This document shows, one piece after another, positions 10,501 through 18,810 of a stretch of 64,000 nt of DNA. How positions within the stretch are numbered: position 1 is the first letter of the stretch; each line of letters opens with the position of its first letter. Location: the NCBI GenBank assembly GCA_964017235.1, contig OZ024940.1, positions 4,774,001 through 4,838,000 on the forward strand, in the 5' to 3' direction. The notes under the pieces were generated by a model. The model was not told the origin of the DNA, made no database searches, and saw only the letters and a program-made list of their open reading frames with translations. The stretch comes from Sabellastarte sp. h YS-2021. Taxonomy: Eukaryota; Annelida; Polychaeta; Sabellida; Sabellidae. The translations under genes and the position numbers were made by a program.

Positions 10501-12777
10501 AACCCTCATCCTCTGTGTTCCTGGGCAAGTGTGTTACCCGTTATATGAGAGTTACCCACTAGGCAACAGTAGCAGATGTTTCTATACCAACCCTTTGCAT
10601 CTTGTCTCACGATGTCAAAAAATAAACCAGACATATGCAAAGAGAAAACCCTTCTTCAAATGATTTAATAACCTCTACGAGGAAGTTATGTTTTTGTGTC
10701 TGTTTGCTTGTCTGTCTGTGTTTACAGTAATGACCACAACTTTTTTCTATGTGGGGATATAGAGTAAGAAATGTAAAATTTGCCAGGAATCTAAAATTCA
10801 CCACCTCTAAAACCTTAATTTTATGGAAAAAAATGATGTTTTTTGTCTAAAAATTGGTATTTTTCAGTTCAAAAAGCCTTAATTTACTATACAGTCAACA
10901 AATCTCACCACAATTCATTTATTTTATTAGTATTTTTACATGTGGCGAATTTCAGGTATGTGGCGAATTTTAGATTTCTTACTCTAATTAGATTTTGGGA
11001 AAGATCCAGACACACACACAAAAAAAATTCCCAAATTTTCAGAGGTCCCATTTTCAATGTATTTTCAGTGGCTCGGTGTTTCAGGCTCACATTACACCTA
11101 AAGCAATGAGTGGATCTTTATTAAATTTTTATGTGGCCAGAGCCGAGCCAATGAAAGAAGTGATTACATTTTGGCAAGATCATATTCTGGATACAAAAAA
11201 AAATCCTGAATTTTCAGGAAAGCCGTACTCCTTGGGGTGGGTCAGTGCTCTCCGCAAGTACAAATAACTGAGAATTGTGTTCACTTGATTGAATCTGAAA
11301 GTCATACATATAACAAAACCTGAACTCTCTCTCTCTCTCTCTCTGGCACTTTTGACAAAATGACATTAATGTAAAGGGTTGATGAGATACAAACATTGAA
11401 CTCGAGCAGATTTTAGACAAATGAAAAAAATAGCCATACATTTTGTAAAATATGCTTTAAATACAGGCACATATAAACGTATTAGCACATAATTTCAAAT
11501 ATAAGTCTGACATGACAGAATAATATTCAGTAGATGCCACCCAATGTATTGCTTAACTGTCACTTACCTATGCATTTGTGGACAACAAGGTGTTGGTCCA
11601 GATGAAGACCCGAAGAAAACTGCTGAGTCGGCGAGAGGGGATAACCCAGGCCCAGTTTAATCAGCTTGAAAAGGACGGCCACAATGTGAAATTTGAGGAG
11701 TTCCTGGCCTACGTGACTGAGGGCATAGATGAACACTGGACCAATCTCTTCCAGTTGACTGCTCCCTGTAGTGTAGATTACAGGTGGGTGATAAAACAAG
11801 AAAAATGCCGAGTCATCGGCAAATTATGCAATTTTTTTATCACTTGACTGTCATTTCTTTGGTCTTGAGTTCAAATCCAACTACCGTGTTACACTGAATC
11901 AACACTCCCTCCCTATTAAACTAGCCCCGACTTTCCCTCCACTCTCCGGGATTCCAAAAAGGATGCATTTTAGACTTTTTGTGCATCTCCAATCAAATAA
12001 CCGAATGCCCGCCACCTTCTGAAGTTTCACAAAGTCTCCTTTAACTGTTCTTGCAATGGTGTTCCTTGAAACTTAAGGTCATTTCCTTGGAGGCCATTTC
12101 ATCAACTTTAATGTTGGTAAAACTGAAGGAAATCCTTAAATTTTTATCTCAGATCGGATTTGTAAAACTGGGCCCAAATATCCCACTGTGACCTAGATTC
12201 CTGTCAAGTTTTCTCAAAGAAATCATTCAAACCTTGTTTTTTTTATGTTGTAACACTGTGAGTAAAAATCTATCTTTCTGAAAGCAAACCCAAGACTATG
12301 TCCTGTGCCTTGAAGAATCTGTTGTGGGATAAAATGGCTTTAATTTGTTACCAAGAAAGAAAGTTACACAATCAGTTAGAATTTCCCACTTTTGAAAGGA
12401 AAATAATTAGAATGTTTCATTGGTGGCTAGTGTAACATTAATCTTATTCTTTTATATATCCTCCTGACAGATTCATCGGTAAAACCGAGACAATGTCCCT
12501 TGACCTGAACACAGTCATTCACACCAAGCTGTCTGGGCGGGGCCAAGTGATGGACATGAACCGGATGCGGGGGTCCAAGGTGAACCGGACCAGCCGCAAA
12601 GGCATCTTCCTGCCCCTGTTTTCAGAGCTCGGAGAGAAGCAGAACCATTGGATACGCAAGATGGCCCGAGTCTATAAACACGACTTTCAACTTTTTGGCT
12701 ACGATTATGAGGTGGAGGAGGACGGTAACATGTACGCAACATGCAAGGAATATGATGAAGCAGGAATGTGTATTTGA
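1431..12777 (+). CDS. Carbohydrate sulfotransferase (HNK-1/chondroitin ST family), six coding exons
   Basis: Exons at 1431-1554, 2470-2529, 4397-4605, 10005-10205, about 11590-11783 and 12471-12777 join in phase to 1095 nt, or 364 residues plus stop. By family this is a Golgi type II membrane enzyme moving sulfate from PAPS to a glycan hydroxyl. Residues 22-39 form the single membrane anchor after a short basic N-terminus. The 5'-phosphosulfate loop is seen at 111-122 (KSAGKTGCTSWK), the 3'-phosphate site at 182-198 (VRHPFDRLESAYSDK), then FEEFLAYV, EHW and the VDYRFIGKTET block across the last splice. Length agrees with CHST8-14 relatives (about 350-420). The acceptor substrate (chondroitin, dermatan, GalNAc or HNK-1) cannot be told. 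Intron 3 holds a Gypsy element. The 5' border of exon 5 is the least certain, since an acceptor at 11601/11602 would also keep frame. A polyadenylation signal follows at 12887. Confidence 0.88.
1925..2230 (+). repeat. Two adjacent copies of a dispersed 'GGAAAGATCCGGATC' repeat family
   Basis: Two degenerate head-to-tail copies in intron 1 sharing a pattern: a TTTATGTGGGTAGGGCC-like lead, GAAGAAGTGATTACATTTTGG, an AAAGATCnGGATC core, then ATTCTGGATAC and a poly-A stretch. Related copies lie at 10985-11225, 13775-14150, 17925-18060, 29120-29240 and 49610-49750. The family's class is unknown. Confidence 0.6.
2470..2529 (+). CDS. Sulfotransferase exon 2 (stem region)
   Basis: A 60-nt exon between TTGCAG|G and AAG|GTAAAA. 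In frame with exon 1 it adds 20 polar residues of the lumenal stem. Both borders fit the phases of exons 1 and 3, the main support for so short an exon. Confidence 0.65.
2688..2762 (-). repeat. tRNA-like SINE relic
   Basis: On the minus strand the stretch resembles a tRNA promoter region, with an A-box-like TAGTGGTTAGC and a B-box-like GGTTCGACTGCC. It lies in intron 2 and is best read as a decayed tRNA-derived SINE head rather than a tRNA gene. Confidence 0.4.
3995..4215 (+). repeat. tRNA-derived SINE (family A), sense copy in intron 2
   Basis: A degenerate copy of the SINE family seen better at 35527-35759, 37318-37552 and 44371-44602. The head is GGTGGCAGACTGGTAACACTC, the middle shares GTTTACAGTACAGAAAC and TTTCCTCTGCCCTTCCAACTA, and the tail is TATTGAAAGCGACGTAAAAC followed by an A/T-rich end. 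The B-box region here is damaged. Confidence 0.75.
4397..4605 (+). CDS. Sulfotransferase exon 3: 5'-phosphosulfate binding loop
   Basis: Acceptor ATTTAG|ATCC and donor AAAG|GTGAAG. It encodes residues 62-131, including the PAPS-binding segment KSAGKTGCTSWK with the GCTSW core typical of this family. It ends in phase 0. Confidence 0.85.
4949..5090 (-). repeat. 3' LTR of the Gypsy element
   Basis: A 142-bp terminal repeat. On the minus strand it begins TGTTACATTATATAACC, which includes a TATA-like box, and ends CATAACA. It also contains CTAAATAAAAGG, a possible polyadenylation signal. The other copy differs at one base. Confidence 0.95.
5325..9356 (-). CDS. gag-pol: Gag-pol polyprotein of the Ty3/Gypsy element, 1343 residues
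   Basis: A single open frame without breaks. Gag-like N-terminus (1-200), then two zinc knuckles at 232-266, the second canonical (C253, C256, H261, C266). Aspartic protease with D330-T-G at 330-332. Reverse transcriptase about 480-680 with LDARSG (D563), LPFG (595-598) and ADD at 624-626 in the catalytic YxDD place. RNase H with QVDAS (D774) and LSDHKP (D836). Integrase with a H-H-C-C finger (H988, H991, C1021, C1024) and a DD35E core (D1052, D1105, E1141). The C-terminus ends in a short PPRYRDTV tail. All catalytic residues looked for are present, so the copy could still be active. An 18-T run just upstream of the start codon lies in the leader. No env. Confidence 0.95.
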   Translation of the reverse strand: MSEPAVRQPVVTTSLSGLPTPTMDWHASDAPRALSKFKELCNLLFNGPLGDLSEERKVNYLLLWVGEEGRELANTWSLSEEDRKSLKPYWDEYEKFVKPKSNFRIARFKLRDMKQSDTESIDEFVKRIRIMIKDCNYPAGETNEHIIDTVIFGCKSDKIKSQLLQKDDKLTLDGALDIARTEEATRAQLKDLQDSTVHTVRVKSENRKLIKDKVPRAGTRQTYMKPVQGRHCNNCGNTHSSKRTDCPAYGTKCLKCGKPNHWKRMCRSNNSQRYSKKSVNSLETSPTTVETKNLYFDTVQVHSSTTDTQALLQIDIESSQRRCELRCKLDTGAEGNIMPLETYKTLVPNTMCNHEGVPVDLKPTNTKITAYGGSQITLYGTCDLVLHHQNKSDTAPFYVVKAPGPVIVGLPSCRNLELITFNTPVHEVSISRPRGDTAAKAAILSKYEDVFKGIGCFEGEYNIQVDPSVPPVVHPPRRVPEALETPLKEEIDSLVRQDILSKVDRPTDWVNSCVCVTKPNGRIRLCLDPRDLNKAVKRPHHYTKTLDDILPKLNGAKYFSILDARSGYWNIKLNEPSSLLTTFNTPFGRYKYNRLPFGIKLSQDVFQRKVDETFGEIRGCFGIADDLIVAGWRDDGADHDENLKAVLERARSTGVRFNEDKMVIRCKEIPFFGHIIGEEGIKPDPNRVRAIANLPKPTNIKDLQTILGMVNYLHRFTPKLSIISPPLRDLCKKDTVFVWGPEHDKAFADIKSEISKGTTLRYYNPKEPLTLQVDASSRGLGAALIQSGGPIAYASKALTETECRYSNIEREMLAIVYGLERFHHYVYGRPVTVLSDHKPLESIVNKHLYNAPPRLARMLLRVQPYNCSVKYVPGHDVPLADTLSRIAPCKEGKIPGLDISVHELNAQLNASHARLKQIREETVKDSTLAVLAETISTGWPDKRSECPEVLYNYWNYRDELALEDGIILKGTRIVIPENLRKDVLKQIHYAHQGIDKCRLRAKGSVFWDKINADIELYVNKCPQCQAHKPSQVKEPLMPHDVPPRPWHTVASDLFYWEQKNYLLVVDMFSKFPVVRKLDNTSSAATIGHLRGIFEEHGIPEKMLSDNGPQYSSAEFKRFAEEYGFDHVTSSPRYPQSNGFAERMVQTIKQLFTKCHESGSDPHLAMLCLRTTPVDHSLPAPCELLNGRRYRSNIPSRATSRISDNDYVSTLQNRQDRSKELYNRHSRPLPKLTHGENVRIQDDRTGTWKPGMVKCTSYTPRSYDVTTSNGTYRRNQRHIRKTKETFNIPQDSVVDSGPPEIPEEPKEIVPPTTLPQEANSSALTNYVTRSGRTVVKPPRYRDTV
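9572..9583 (-). other. Primer-binding site of the Gypsy element
   Basis: Immediately inside the 5' LTR the minus strand reads TGGTGTCAGATG. TGG at this place is the hallmark of complementarity to a tRNA 3' CCA end, and TGGTGTCAG is compatible with a leucine tRNA. The tRNA identity is a guess. Confidence 0.7.
9584..9725 (-). repeat. 5' LTR of the Gypsy element
   Basis: A 142-bp repeat identical to the other LTR except for one base, and the promoter-bearing copy for the minus-strand element. It is followed on the plus strand by the duplicated target GGCAT. Confidence 0.95.
10005..10205 (+). CDS. Sulfotransferase exon 4: 3'-phosphate binding motif
   Basis: Acceptor TTCAG|GTGGAT and donor ACAAG|GTACCT, 67 whole codons (residues 132-198). 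It ends in the family's 3'-phosphate motif VRHPFDRLESAYSDK. It lies about 280 bp beyond the right end of the Gypsy element. Confidence 0.87.
10268..10590. repeat. Dispersed SINE-like repeat (family B), copy 1
   Basis: Shares with 22925-23235, 31228-31320 and 56318-56560 the blocks ACAAGTACAGTCCAACTCTC, GATGACCATTTATCAA, CTTTAGTCTGCCACTGGGG, CATTTTAAGTGGTCATCTG and CCTCTGTGTTCCTGGGCAAG. A GGGTTTGAACCC palindrome resembles a Pol III B box, so a SINE is likely. Confidence 0.65.
10760..10986. repeat. TA-type MITE 'GAGTAAGAAATC', copy 1
   Basis: A 227-bp element whose ends are inverted repeats, TAGAGTAAGAAATGTAAAA at the left and TTTTAGATTTCTTACTCTA at the right, with GGCGAATTTTAGA motifs repeated inside. 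It shares its core with 38415-38605 and 46425-46643. TA at the tips suggests a Tc1/mariner-type mobiliser. Confidence 0.85.
10987..11225 (+). repeat. Further copies of the 'GGAAAGATCCGGATC' dispersed repeat
   Basis: Two degenerate units (10987-11060 and 11120-11225) with TTTTGGGAAAGATCC, GAAAGAAGTGATTACATTTTGG and ATATTCTGGATAC, in sulfotransferase intron 4 directly after the MITE. Confidence 0.55.
11590..11783 (+). CDS. Sulfotransferase exon 5: conserved middle of the catalytic domain
   Basis: Encodes residues 199-262 and ends TACAG|GTGGGT in phase 2. Family landmarks are VKFEEFLAYV, EHWTNLF and PCSVDYR. Two acceptors keep the frame (after 11589 or after 11601), and neither has a strong pyrimidine tract, so the first four residues are uncertain. 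Confidence 0.78.
11910..12015. repeat. Relic related to the 33006-33455 MITE
   Basis: GGGATTCCAAAAAGGATGCATTTTAGA followed by a CAATCAAATAACCGAAT-like stretch resembles the internal GCGATTCCGAAAAAGATGCATTTTAG and CAATCGAATACCG of the MITE at 33006-33455. It lies in sulfotransferase intron 5 and has no recognisable ends. Confidence 0.45.
12471..12777 (+). CDS. Sulfotransferase exon 6: C-terminal part and stop
   Basis: The acceptor CTGACAG|ATTC completes the split arginine codon and continues FIGKTETMS. It ends with a C-terminal segment containing YKHDFQLFGYDYE, like the family's conserved end, followed by a polar tail. The stop TGA is at 12775-12777. Confidence 0.87.
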
Positions 12778-12886
12778 AAATGCTTCCAATCAGGTCCAAC
12801 CTATGTGGCTCATAAAAGAGTTTGTTGTATCAGGGATATGTGTATGAGTCTGTATTTTCGATGAAGGATTTAAAAAAAACAATCAA

Positions 12887-12892
12887 ATAAAA
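12887..12892 (+). terminator. Polyadenylation signal of the sulfotransferase gene
   Basis: An AATAAA hexamer about 110 nt after the stop codon, the first canonical signal downstream. Confidence 0.55.
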
Positions 12893-13774
12893 AGCTTGAA
12901 CAACACATGGGCACTGAGAATGTGTAGCCATTTCAAACTTAACATAAAGAGTAAACATAAACTTAGTATATAAGAGTACAGGTCTGAACAGAAACACTTA
13001 CAATTACCATTCAAATGGAAATCGTGTTCAATGGAAAAAAAAGTTGTGTTCCACAAACTGGGAAACAAAGATACAACAAATGAGAGACTTTGTTTACATT
13101 GAATATTATTAGTCAACAACAGTTGACGGAAGGAAGCGTAGGAATGCAACACGGTATCGGTTGAACATATCCTGTTTGGATATTCTCATTCTAATGCCAA
13201 CTGGATTTTTATAGTGCTTAATCTCCCCTTTACTAATCAGACTCTGTGGTGCAGCATCACCAAAGGTGGCTAACCAGTATCAGCATCCGGGGACAGACCG
13301 GGGTCCAAGTACCACAGAGGACAATCAAGGGGATATTAAGACTAGGTGGGTATGCTTTGGTGTAGAGGTAGGATTTATGCTTCTTTCTGAAAGAGTCAAT
13401 AGAGTAAAGCACACAAATCTTACCAGGAAGAGCATTCCAAATAGTGGCAGCATGGATATGCCTCAGAGGGTGACCAAATAAAAGGGAAAACTTTATGTGA
13501 CTTCCCAATGGTTAGAATATGACAAAGTGGGGAGATTTATCATTTGGGTTTTCACTGAAAGCAGCCTAAAACCTACACCAAGGTATACCCACCTTAGTCC
13601 TAATCATCCCCTAGCCTTCTCTGTGGTGCTTGGTCTTTGTTTCAGGCCTTGGATACTGAAACTGGTTGAGTGTTTTGGTTCTGTTGTGCCTGAGAGTCCC
13701 CTTTGAAAAGGGGAGATTAAGCACTATGAAAGTCCAATTAGAATTAGAATTGAAAACAGATTATAACAAGAGCT
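12893..13774. other. Intergenic sequence, no gene seen
   Basis: Follows the sulfotransferase 3' end. An inverted pair is visible: around 13180-13330 the text CTAATGCCAACTGGATTTTTATAGTGCTTAATCTCCCC is echoed in reverse near 13700-13745 (GGGGAGATTAAGCACTATG). The interval may therefore be a decayed foldback element of about 560 bp. No coding exon was recognised. Confidence 0.45.
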
Positions 13775-14150
13775 CTTGGAGAGCGCAGACCTCCGCCATG
13801 GGAGCTCAATCTGAATCAGTATATTTTTCATGGATCCACAGAGTGATCCAGAATCCAAAGTCTAATCACTCGTTCCTTGTCATATTTAGGACATATCCTA
13901 AATATTTCATCAAAATCCGTCCATAACTTTTTGAGTTATCTGCATGTCTTTAAAAACTATATTTCATGGATCCAGATCCAGATAGTGATCCGAATCACTC
14001 CCAAAATTTAATCATTTCTTCCTTTTACCTTTTCAGACATATCCTGAAACTTTCATCAAAATCCGTCCATAAGTTTTTGAGTTATCTTGTTCACAAACGC
14101 ACAAACAAACAAACCCAGGCAAAAACATCACCTCCTTGGCGGAGGTAATA
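13775..14150 (-). repeat. 'ACCTCCGCC..GGCGGAGGT' dispersed repeat, two-unit copy
   Basis: On the minus strand it opens ACCTCCGCCAAGGAGGTGAT, a short palindromic lead, then GTTTGTTTGTTTGTGCG. Two head-to-tail units of about 170 bp follow, each with ACTCAAAAACTTATGGACGGA, TTTTGATGAAA and GTGATTCGGATCACTATCTG-like blocks. It is the best preserved copy of the family also seen at 1925-2230. Confidence 0.65.
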
Positions 14151-14466
14151 AAAATATATCAAAATGTGAAGAGAGAAGAGGTCCAGGAAAGCAGGACACA
14201 GGAATTGGTCAGCATCGTGTTTGGATCGGATTACAATGTGGAGTTGAGATACACAAAAACAACTTTACAATCATAACTGTCAGTCATAATTAGAGGGCCA
14301 ATGAGAAAACAGAACACATGTGTTCTTAGAAGACGAAATCATTTGAGTAAGAATTATGAAGTAAACCAAGTTTGTGAAATTCCCCCCCCCACCACCCCCC
14401 ACCCCCACCCGCCGCCTCTCCTTGACATGTGCAGAATTCTTGACATGCTTCTGATATTGTGACATC

Positions 14467-15177
14467 TGGGGCCGGTTTCATGAAAAGTCTCAAACTGAGC
14501 CAGACTCAAGGCTGAATCAGGGTCTCAAATCTGAGACTTTTGTCTCGGCTGAGTTTTTGGCTCAAATGGATTTCACGAAGGGTGGATCAGCTGAGACCAG
14601 TCTCAAGTTATGGTCTCAACTTTTTAATCTCATTTCATATATTTAGTGGGCTTATTTTTAGTTTAAAAAGTTATATTTCATGATTATTATCATTTTAAAT
14701 ATCTTTAATACTCATAATACAAAGAAATTCTAAGTGATCCATAAGATTGAGACTCAAGTTCCTCAACTGAGGTTGAGTCTGGCTTTGAGTCCACCCTTGA
14801 GGCCTGTCACTTGATAATAGCCTATAAAGCATGTCAATTCTATTGACTTTTGTTATTAGTAAATATTGAATATGTGGCTGTAATTACAAAATAATATGAA
14901 AATAGAAGATTTCAAGATTTATCAATTTCATTTTGGAACAAATTATATCGCTTTATGTACGTGTTTTTTGGCATCAAAGCTTGAACTCAAATTTGAGACA
15001 CCTCCTTCATGGGCTCAAATTTGAGCCTGTGACTGAGCCAGGCCTCAAGTTGAGCTTGTTTGTGAAATGCACTGAGTCTGAGTTCACAGACTCAGCAAAA
15101 TATTTCCAAAATTTGAGACAAAGTCTCAACTTTTGAGTCTGACTCAAGGCTTAAGTCTGTTCATGAAACCGGCCCCA
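14467..15177. mobile_element. 711-bp inverted-repeat element rich in CTCAA motifs
   Basis: Ends are perfect inverted repeats of at least 18 bp (TGGGGCCGGTTTCATGAA), with inner similarity extending over AGTCTCAA/GAGTCAGACTCAA motifs. The inside is studded with CTCAA and TTGAG words on both strands, like subterminal transposase sites. No transposase frame is present. A target duplication is not clear, so the superfamily is open. Confidence 0.8.
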
Positions 15178-15602
15178 CACTACATAAATTCTGATTATTT
15201 TGTCTTTTACATTCTAAGGGTTAGACTCTCCTCCGCCCCTCCACAACACCTGTAGCAAATTTCATATTGTAGTGAAGTTCACATTTCTTGCTCAATAAGT
15301 TTATGCAGAATAGGTCTGTGGCTTGTAGTTTTACTGTCTTCAGAAATCAAGTTGTGGGAATCACTGGCACATTAGTGGCCATTTTTTAAAAACTTTGTTG
15401 TTATATATTTGTGATCGTGTACACTGAGTTAGCCAAAGAACAGCTGTAGCCAAAGGGAATTTGCCTCGTCAAAAGTAACAACTCAGCAGGCATTGGTATT
15501 GATTTGGTTCAGTATCTGTTAAAGCCGAATAACCCATTTTAGAAGCACGACTAAGTAAAGGAAAGTCAATGTAACAATACAACTGGGTTCAGGACACTAG
15601 GT
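15178..15602. other. Intergenic sequence, nothing recognised
   Basis: Unremarkable AT-rich sequence between the CTCAA element and the 54-bp array. Confidence 0.4.
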
Positions 15603-16545
15603 ATGCCCTATCCCATTCATATTTACCCTGTTACCTGGAATACCATTTCCCTAGGTATGACTTATCTCTTTCATATTTACCCTGTTATCTGGAATACCAT
15701 TTCCCCAGTTATGACTTATCCCATTCATATTTACTCTGTTATCTGGAATACCATTTCCCTAGGTCTGACTTATCCCATTCATATTTACCCTGTTATCTGG
15801 AATACCATTTCATTAGGTCTGCCTTATCCCATTCATATTTACTCTGTTATCTGGAATACCATTTCCCTAGGTATGGCTTATCCCATTCATATTTACTCTG
15901 TTATCTGGAATACCATTTCCCCAGGTCTGACTTATCTCTTTGATATTTACCCTGTTACCTGGAATACCATTTCCCTAGGTCTGACTTATCCCATTCATAT
16001 TTACTCTGTTATCTGGAATACCATTTCCCTAGGGATGGTTTATTCCATTTATATTTACTCTGTTATCTGGAATACCATTATTTTCCTAGGTATGGCTTAT
16101 CTCTTTCACATTTACCCTGTTATCTGGAATACCATTTCGCTAGGTATGGCTTATCTCTTTCATATTTACTCTGTTATCTGGAATACCATTTCCCTAGGTA
16201 TGGCTTATCTCTTTCATATTTACCCTGTTATCTGGAATACCATTTCCCTAGGTATGGCTTATCCCATTCATATTTACTCTGTTATCTGGAATACCATTTT
16301 CCTAGGTATGGCTTATCTCTTTCATATTTACCCTGTTATCTGGAATACCATTTCCCTAGGTATGGCTTATCCCATTCATATTTACTCTGTTATCTGGAAT
16401 ACCATTTTCCTAGGTATGGCTTATCTCTTTCATATTTACCCTGTTATCTGGAATACCATTTCCCTAGGTATGGCTTATCCCATTCATATTTACTCTGTTA
16501 TCTGGAATACCATTTTCCTAGGTATGGCTTATCGGAATTGCTGGT
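15603..16545 (+). repeat. 54-bp tandem array, about 17 copies, open in one frame
   Basis: Unit ends CCTAGGTATGGCTTATC.. and contains TTACTCTGTTATCTGGAATA. Because 54 is a multiple of three and the units lack stops, a 324-codon frame runs through it, repeating roughly YPIHIYSVIWNTISLGMA. The only length change is one 3-bp insertion. The last six units are three copies of a 108-bp dimer (LFHIYP unit then PIHIYS unit), a higher-order repeat. It is best read as a satellite, not a gene. Confidence 0.9.
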
Positions 16546-16577
16546 TAAACAGAAGTACTTTTGTATACCCCTTATAA

Positions 16578-17390
16578 ATGAAGGGTTCAGATGTAATACA
16601 ACACATGGAATTCCACTTAATTGACTGTCTGTACATACAAGTTTATCCTGTTACCTCGAAATCTAGGTTAAAAACGAGCAATTTTCTGGTCACTTACAAT
16701 TTATTTTAACAGTTAAAAATACAGCTGGGCTGCAGTAAATATATTCATCAGTTCAGTTTTTTGTCAATAACATCCTTCTTACAAGTTCATTCCTATATAA
16801 CTGAAGCAAATTGTGTTACATCCTACTCTCTGTAAATACTATTTTTATGTGAATGCATTTCAAGTGGTTGCATTTCTTGATACAGTGAACATTTTCAACT
16901 CAGTTCCAAGAAACAAATGAAATAACACAGCTATTTATTTAATAGTATATTTTTAGTTCACAGTGACAACAGGAATGAAATTACATCAGTCAAAAAGCCC
17001 CAGCCAGATCCAATCAAATCACAGTTAATACAACTTCAAGGGGGAAGTTTTCATTCCAAGAGGAAAAATCCAGGTCATAAAACTTTTTGATGAACTTAAA
17101 ACTGTCACCAACAAGAATAAACAAGCCCAACTAACTACTAATGTATTGCATATGCAAACTGTGTGTGAGACCCTGTAATGCTTTGCTTTGATGTGTATAT
17201 GTTAATTCTGTTGCACTTGACAAAGTATATACATGTCAGGATGTTTACTTTTAGAATCTCTACTATTTGGACTTGAGGTTTGACTCTGTCACACAGATTT
17301 GTGTCTTGACTAGAAGTGACTGTATACAGGCATTAACAAACCCAACTGGCTGGCTGTAGTGTTTACATAATTTTCAACCGGGTATGAGAA
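16578..17390. other. Intergenic sequence, no gene seen
   Basis: AT-rich sequence with no convincing exon, RNA or repeat end. It runs up to the border sequence of the EcoRI-palindrome element at 17391. Confidence 0.4.
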
Positions 17391-17790
17391 GTGTACAAAA
17401 GCCTGGAACCGCCACCCAAATTCAAAATATGTTATTTGGAATTCCAAATACGTATTCGGAATTCCAAATACGTATTTGGAATTCTAAATATATATTCGGA
17501 ATTCTAAATACGTATTCAGAATTCCAAATACGTATTTGGAATTCCAAATAGCCTATTCGGAATTCTAAATATGTATTTGGAATTCTAAATACATATTCGG
17601 AATTCTAAATACGTATTCAGAATTCCAAATACGTATTTGGCATTCCAAATAGTTTAATTATTCGGAATTCCAAATACGTATTTGGAATTCCGAATACGTA
17701 TTTAGAATTCCAAATATGTATTTAGAATTCCAAATACATATTTAGAATTCTGAATACGTATTTGGAATTCCAATAGCTTATTCAGATTTA
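17391..17790. mobile_element. EcoRI-palindrome foldback array, copy 1
   Basis: A border GTACAAAAGCCTGGAACC at 17395 is followed by about 17 units of roughly 20 bp alternating GGAATTCC (EcoRI palindrome) with AAATACGTATTT (SnaBI-type palindrome). Every unit is self-complementary, so the array can fold back on itself. The same border appears inverted at the end of the 62515-63105 array. Confidence 0.75.
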
Positions 17791-17924
17791 TGTTTTGGAT
17801 TTGTTTATTTGTCTGTTTGTGTGTCTGTTTTGGTAATTACTCCAAAAGTAATTAACAAATCTTTATGGTACTTTTATGATCTCATGTTCAAAGACTTTAA
17901 TTTTGTTCACAATATTACTCCAAA

Positions 17925-18060
17925 AGAAATAAGCAGATTTTCCTGAATATTTTTATGTGGGTAGGGGATTGGCCAAGGGTAGAAGTGATCAAATTTTGGG
18001 AAAGAATCAGGTCATATTTTCTAATGCAAAAAAAATCCAAACTTTCTGAAATTTATATTA
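17925..18060 (+). repeat. Copy of the 'GGAAAGATCCGGATC' dispersed repeat
   Basis: Contains TTTTTATGTGGGTAGGGGA, GTAGAAGTGATCAAATTTTGG, GAAAGAATCAGGTCATATTT and a poly-A stretch, matching the family pattern. It sits beside a (TTTGTTTGTCTG)-like lead at 17800-17830. Confidence 0.55.
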
Positions 18061-18628
18061 TTGGTGTATCTCTGTCACATTATATTTACTGCAGTATGTA
18101 TATTATTTTTGTATACATTTATTGTTATACATATTCAGTAATGTGATTTATATGTTGTTGATACAATGAATAGTGGTTTCTGAGAGAATTTTCTTTTGAA
18201 ACAATATCTCACCAGTCAGGCATCCTGACATGAAAAATGACTTCAACATCCAACCTTGATCAAAACAGGACATGAACAAGCCAGATCAAGCAAGCAGAAA
18301 GGGAAAGTAGAAACTGCTGGAATAATCACAAATTTTTTCAAGGGGATTTCCCCAAAGGAGGATTGTCACTGTATCTGTATATACATATATAATATATATA
18401 TATATATATATAGAGGTAGATACATTTCACTGGAAAGATCAGAAAGTTTGCTGCTGTAGAGTTGTAGAGAGTAGCAGTGTTGAGGTGGATATACATGAAG
18501 GAGATCCAACAGCTTAGGACACTTGTAGGACACCTTCAGTGAGTCGTTCAGGTAAAGTAGCACCTCCTATTATATGTATAAAGGGGAAATAATTTTTTTT
18601 CCCAGACAGCAGCAAATATCTAATTATA
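18061..18628. other. Intergenic sequence with an AT microsatellite
   Basis: Holds a (TA)n run of about 25 bp at 18388-18412. No gene seen. Confidence 0.45.
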
Positions 18629-18810
18629 CAGTAGAACCTCTATTATCCCACACTGTTGGGGGAGTAATAAATTGGGTCATATAATAGAAAGGTTGCATAA
18701 CAGAAAGGCTAAAATAACAGGTTTAAATGGAGTTGGGAGAGTGGGTTTGAGGTCGGATAATTGAAAATTTAGAGGGCAGGATGATGGCGGTTCTATTCAA
18801 TTGTATTTCA
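18629..18810 (-). repeat. Pogo/Tigger-like MITE, copy 1
   Basis: Starts ACAGTAGAACCTCTATTATC and ends with a decayed inverted copy. The reverse complement aligns along its length with 41884-42046: shared words are CCTCAAACCCACTC, ACTCCATTTAAACC and GTTATTTTAG. CAGTAGAACCTCTATTATCC-type tips are typical of pogo-like MITEs. Confidence 0.75.

Noticed and set aside
15603-16577. A 324-codon frame that might be a gene
   Set aside because: It coincides with a 54-bp satellite whose unit is a multiple of three and lacks stops. No domain, no start or splice context and only a short unrelated tail.
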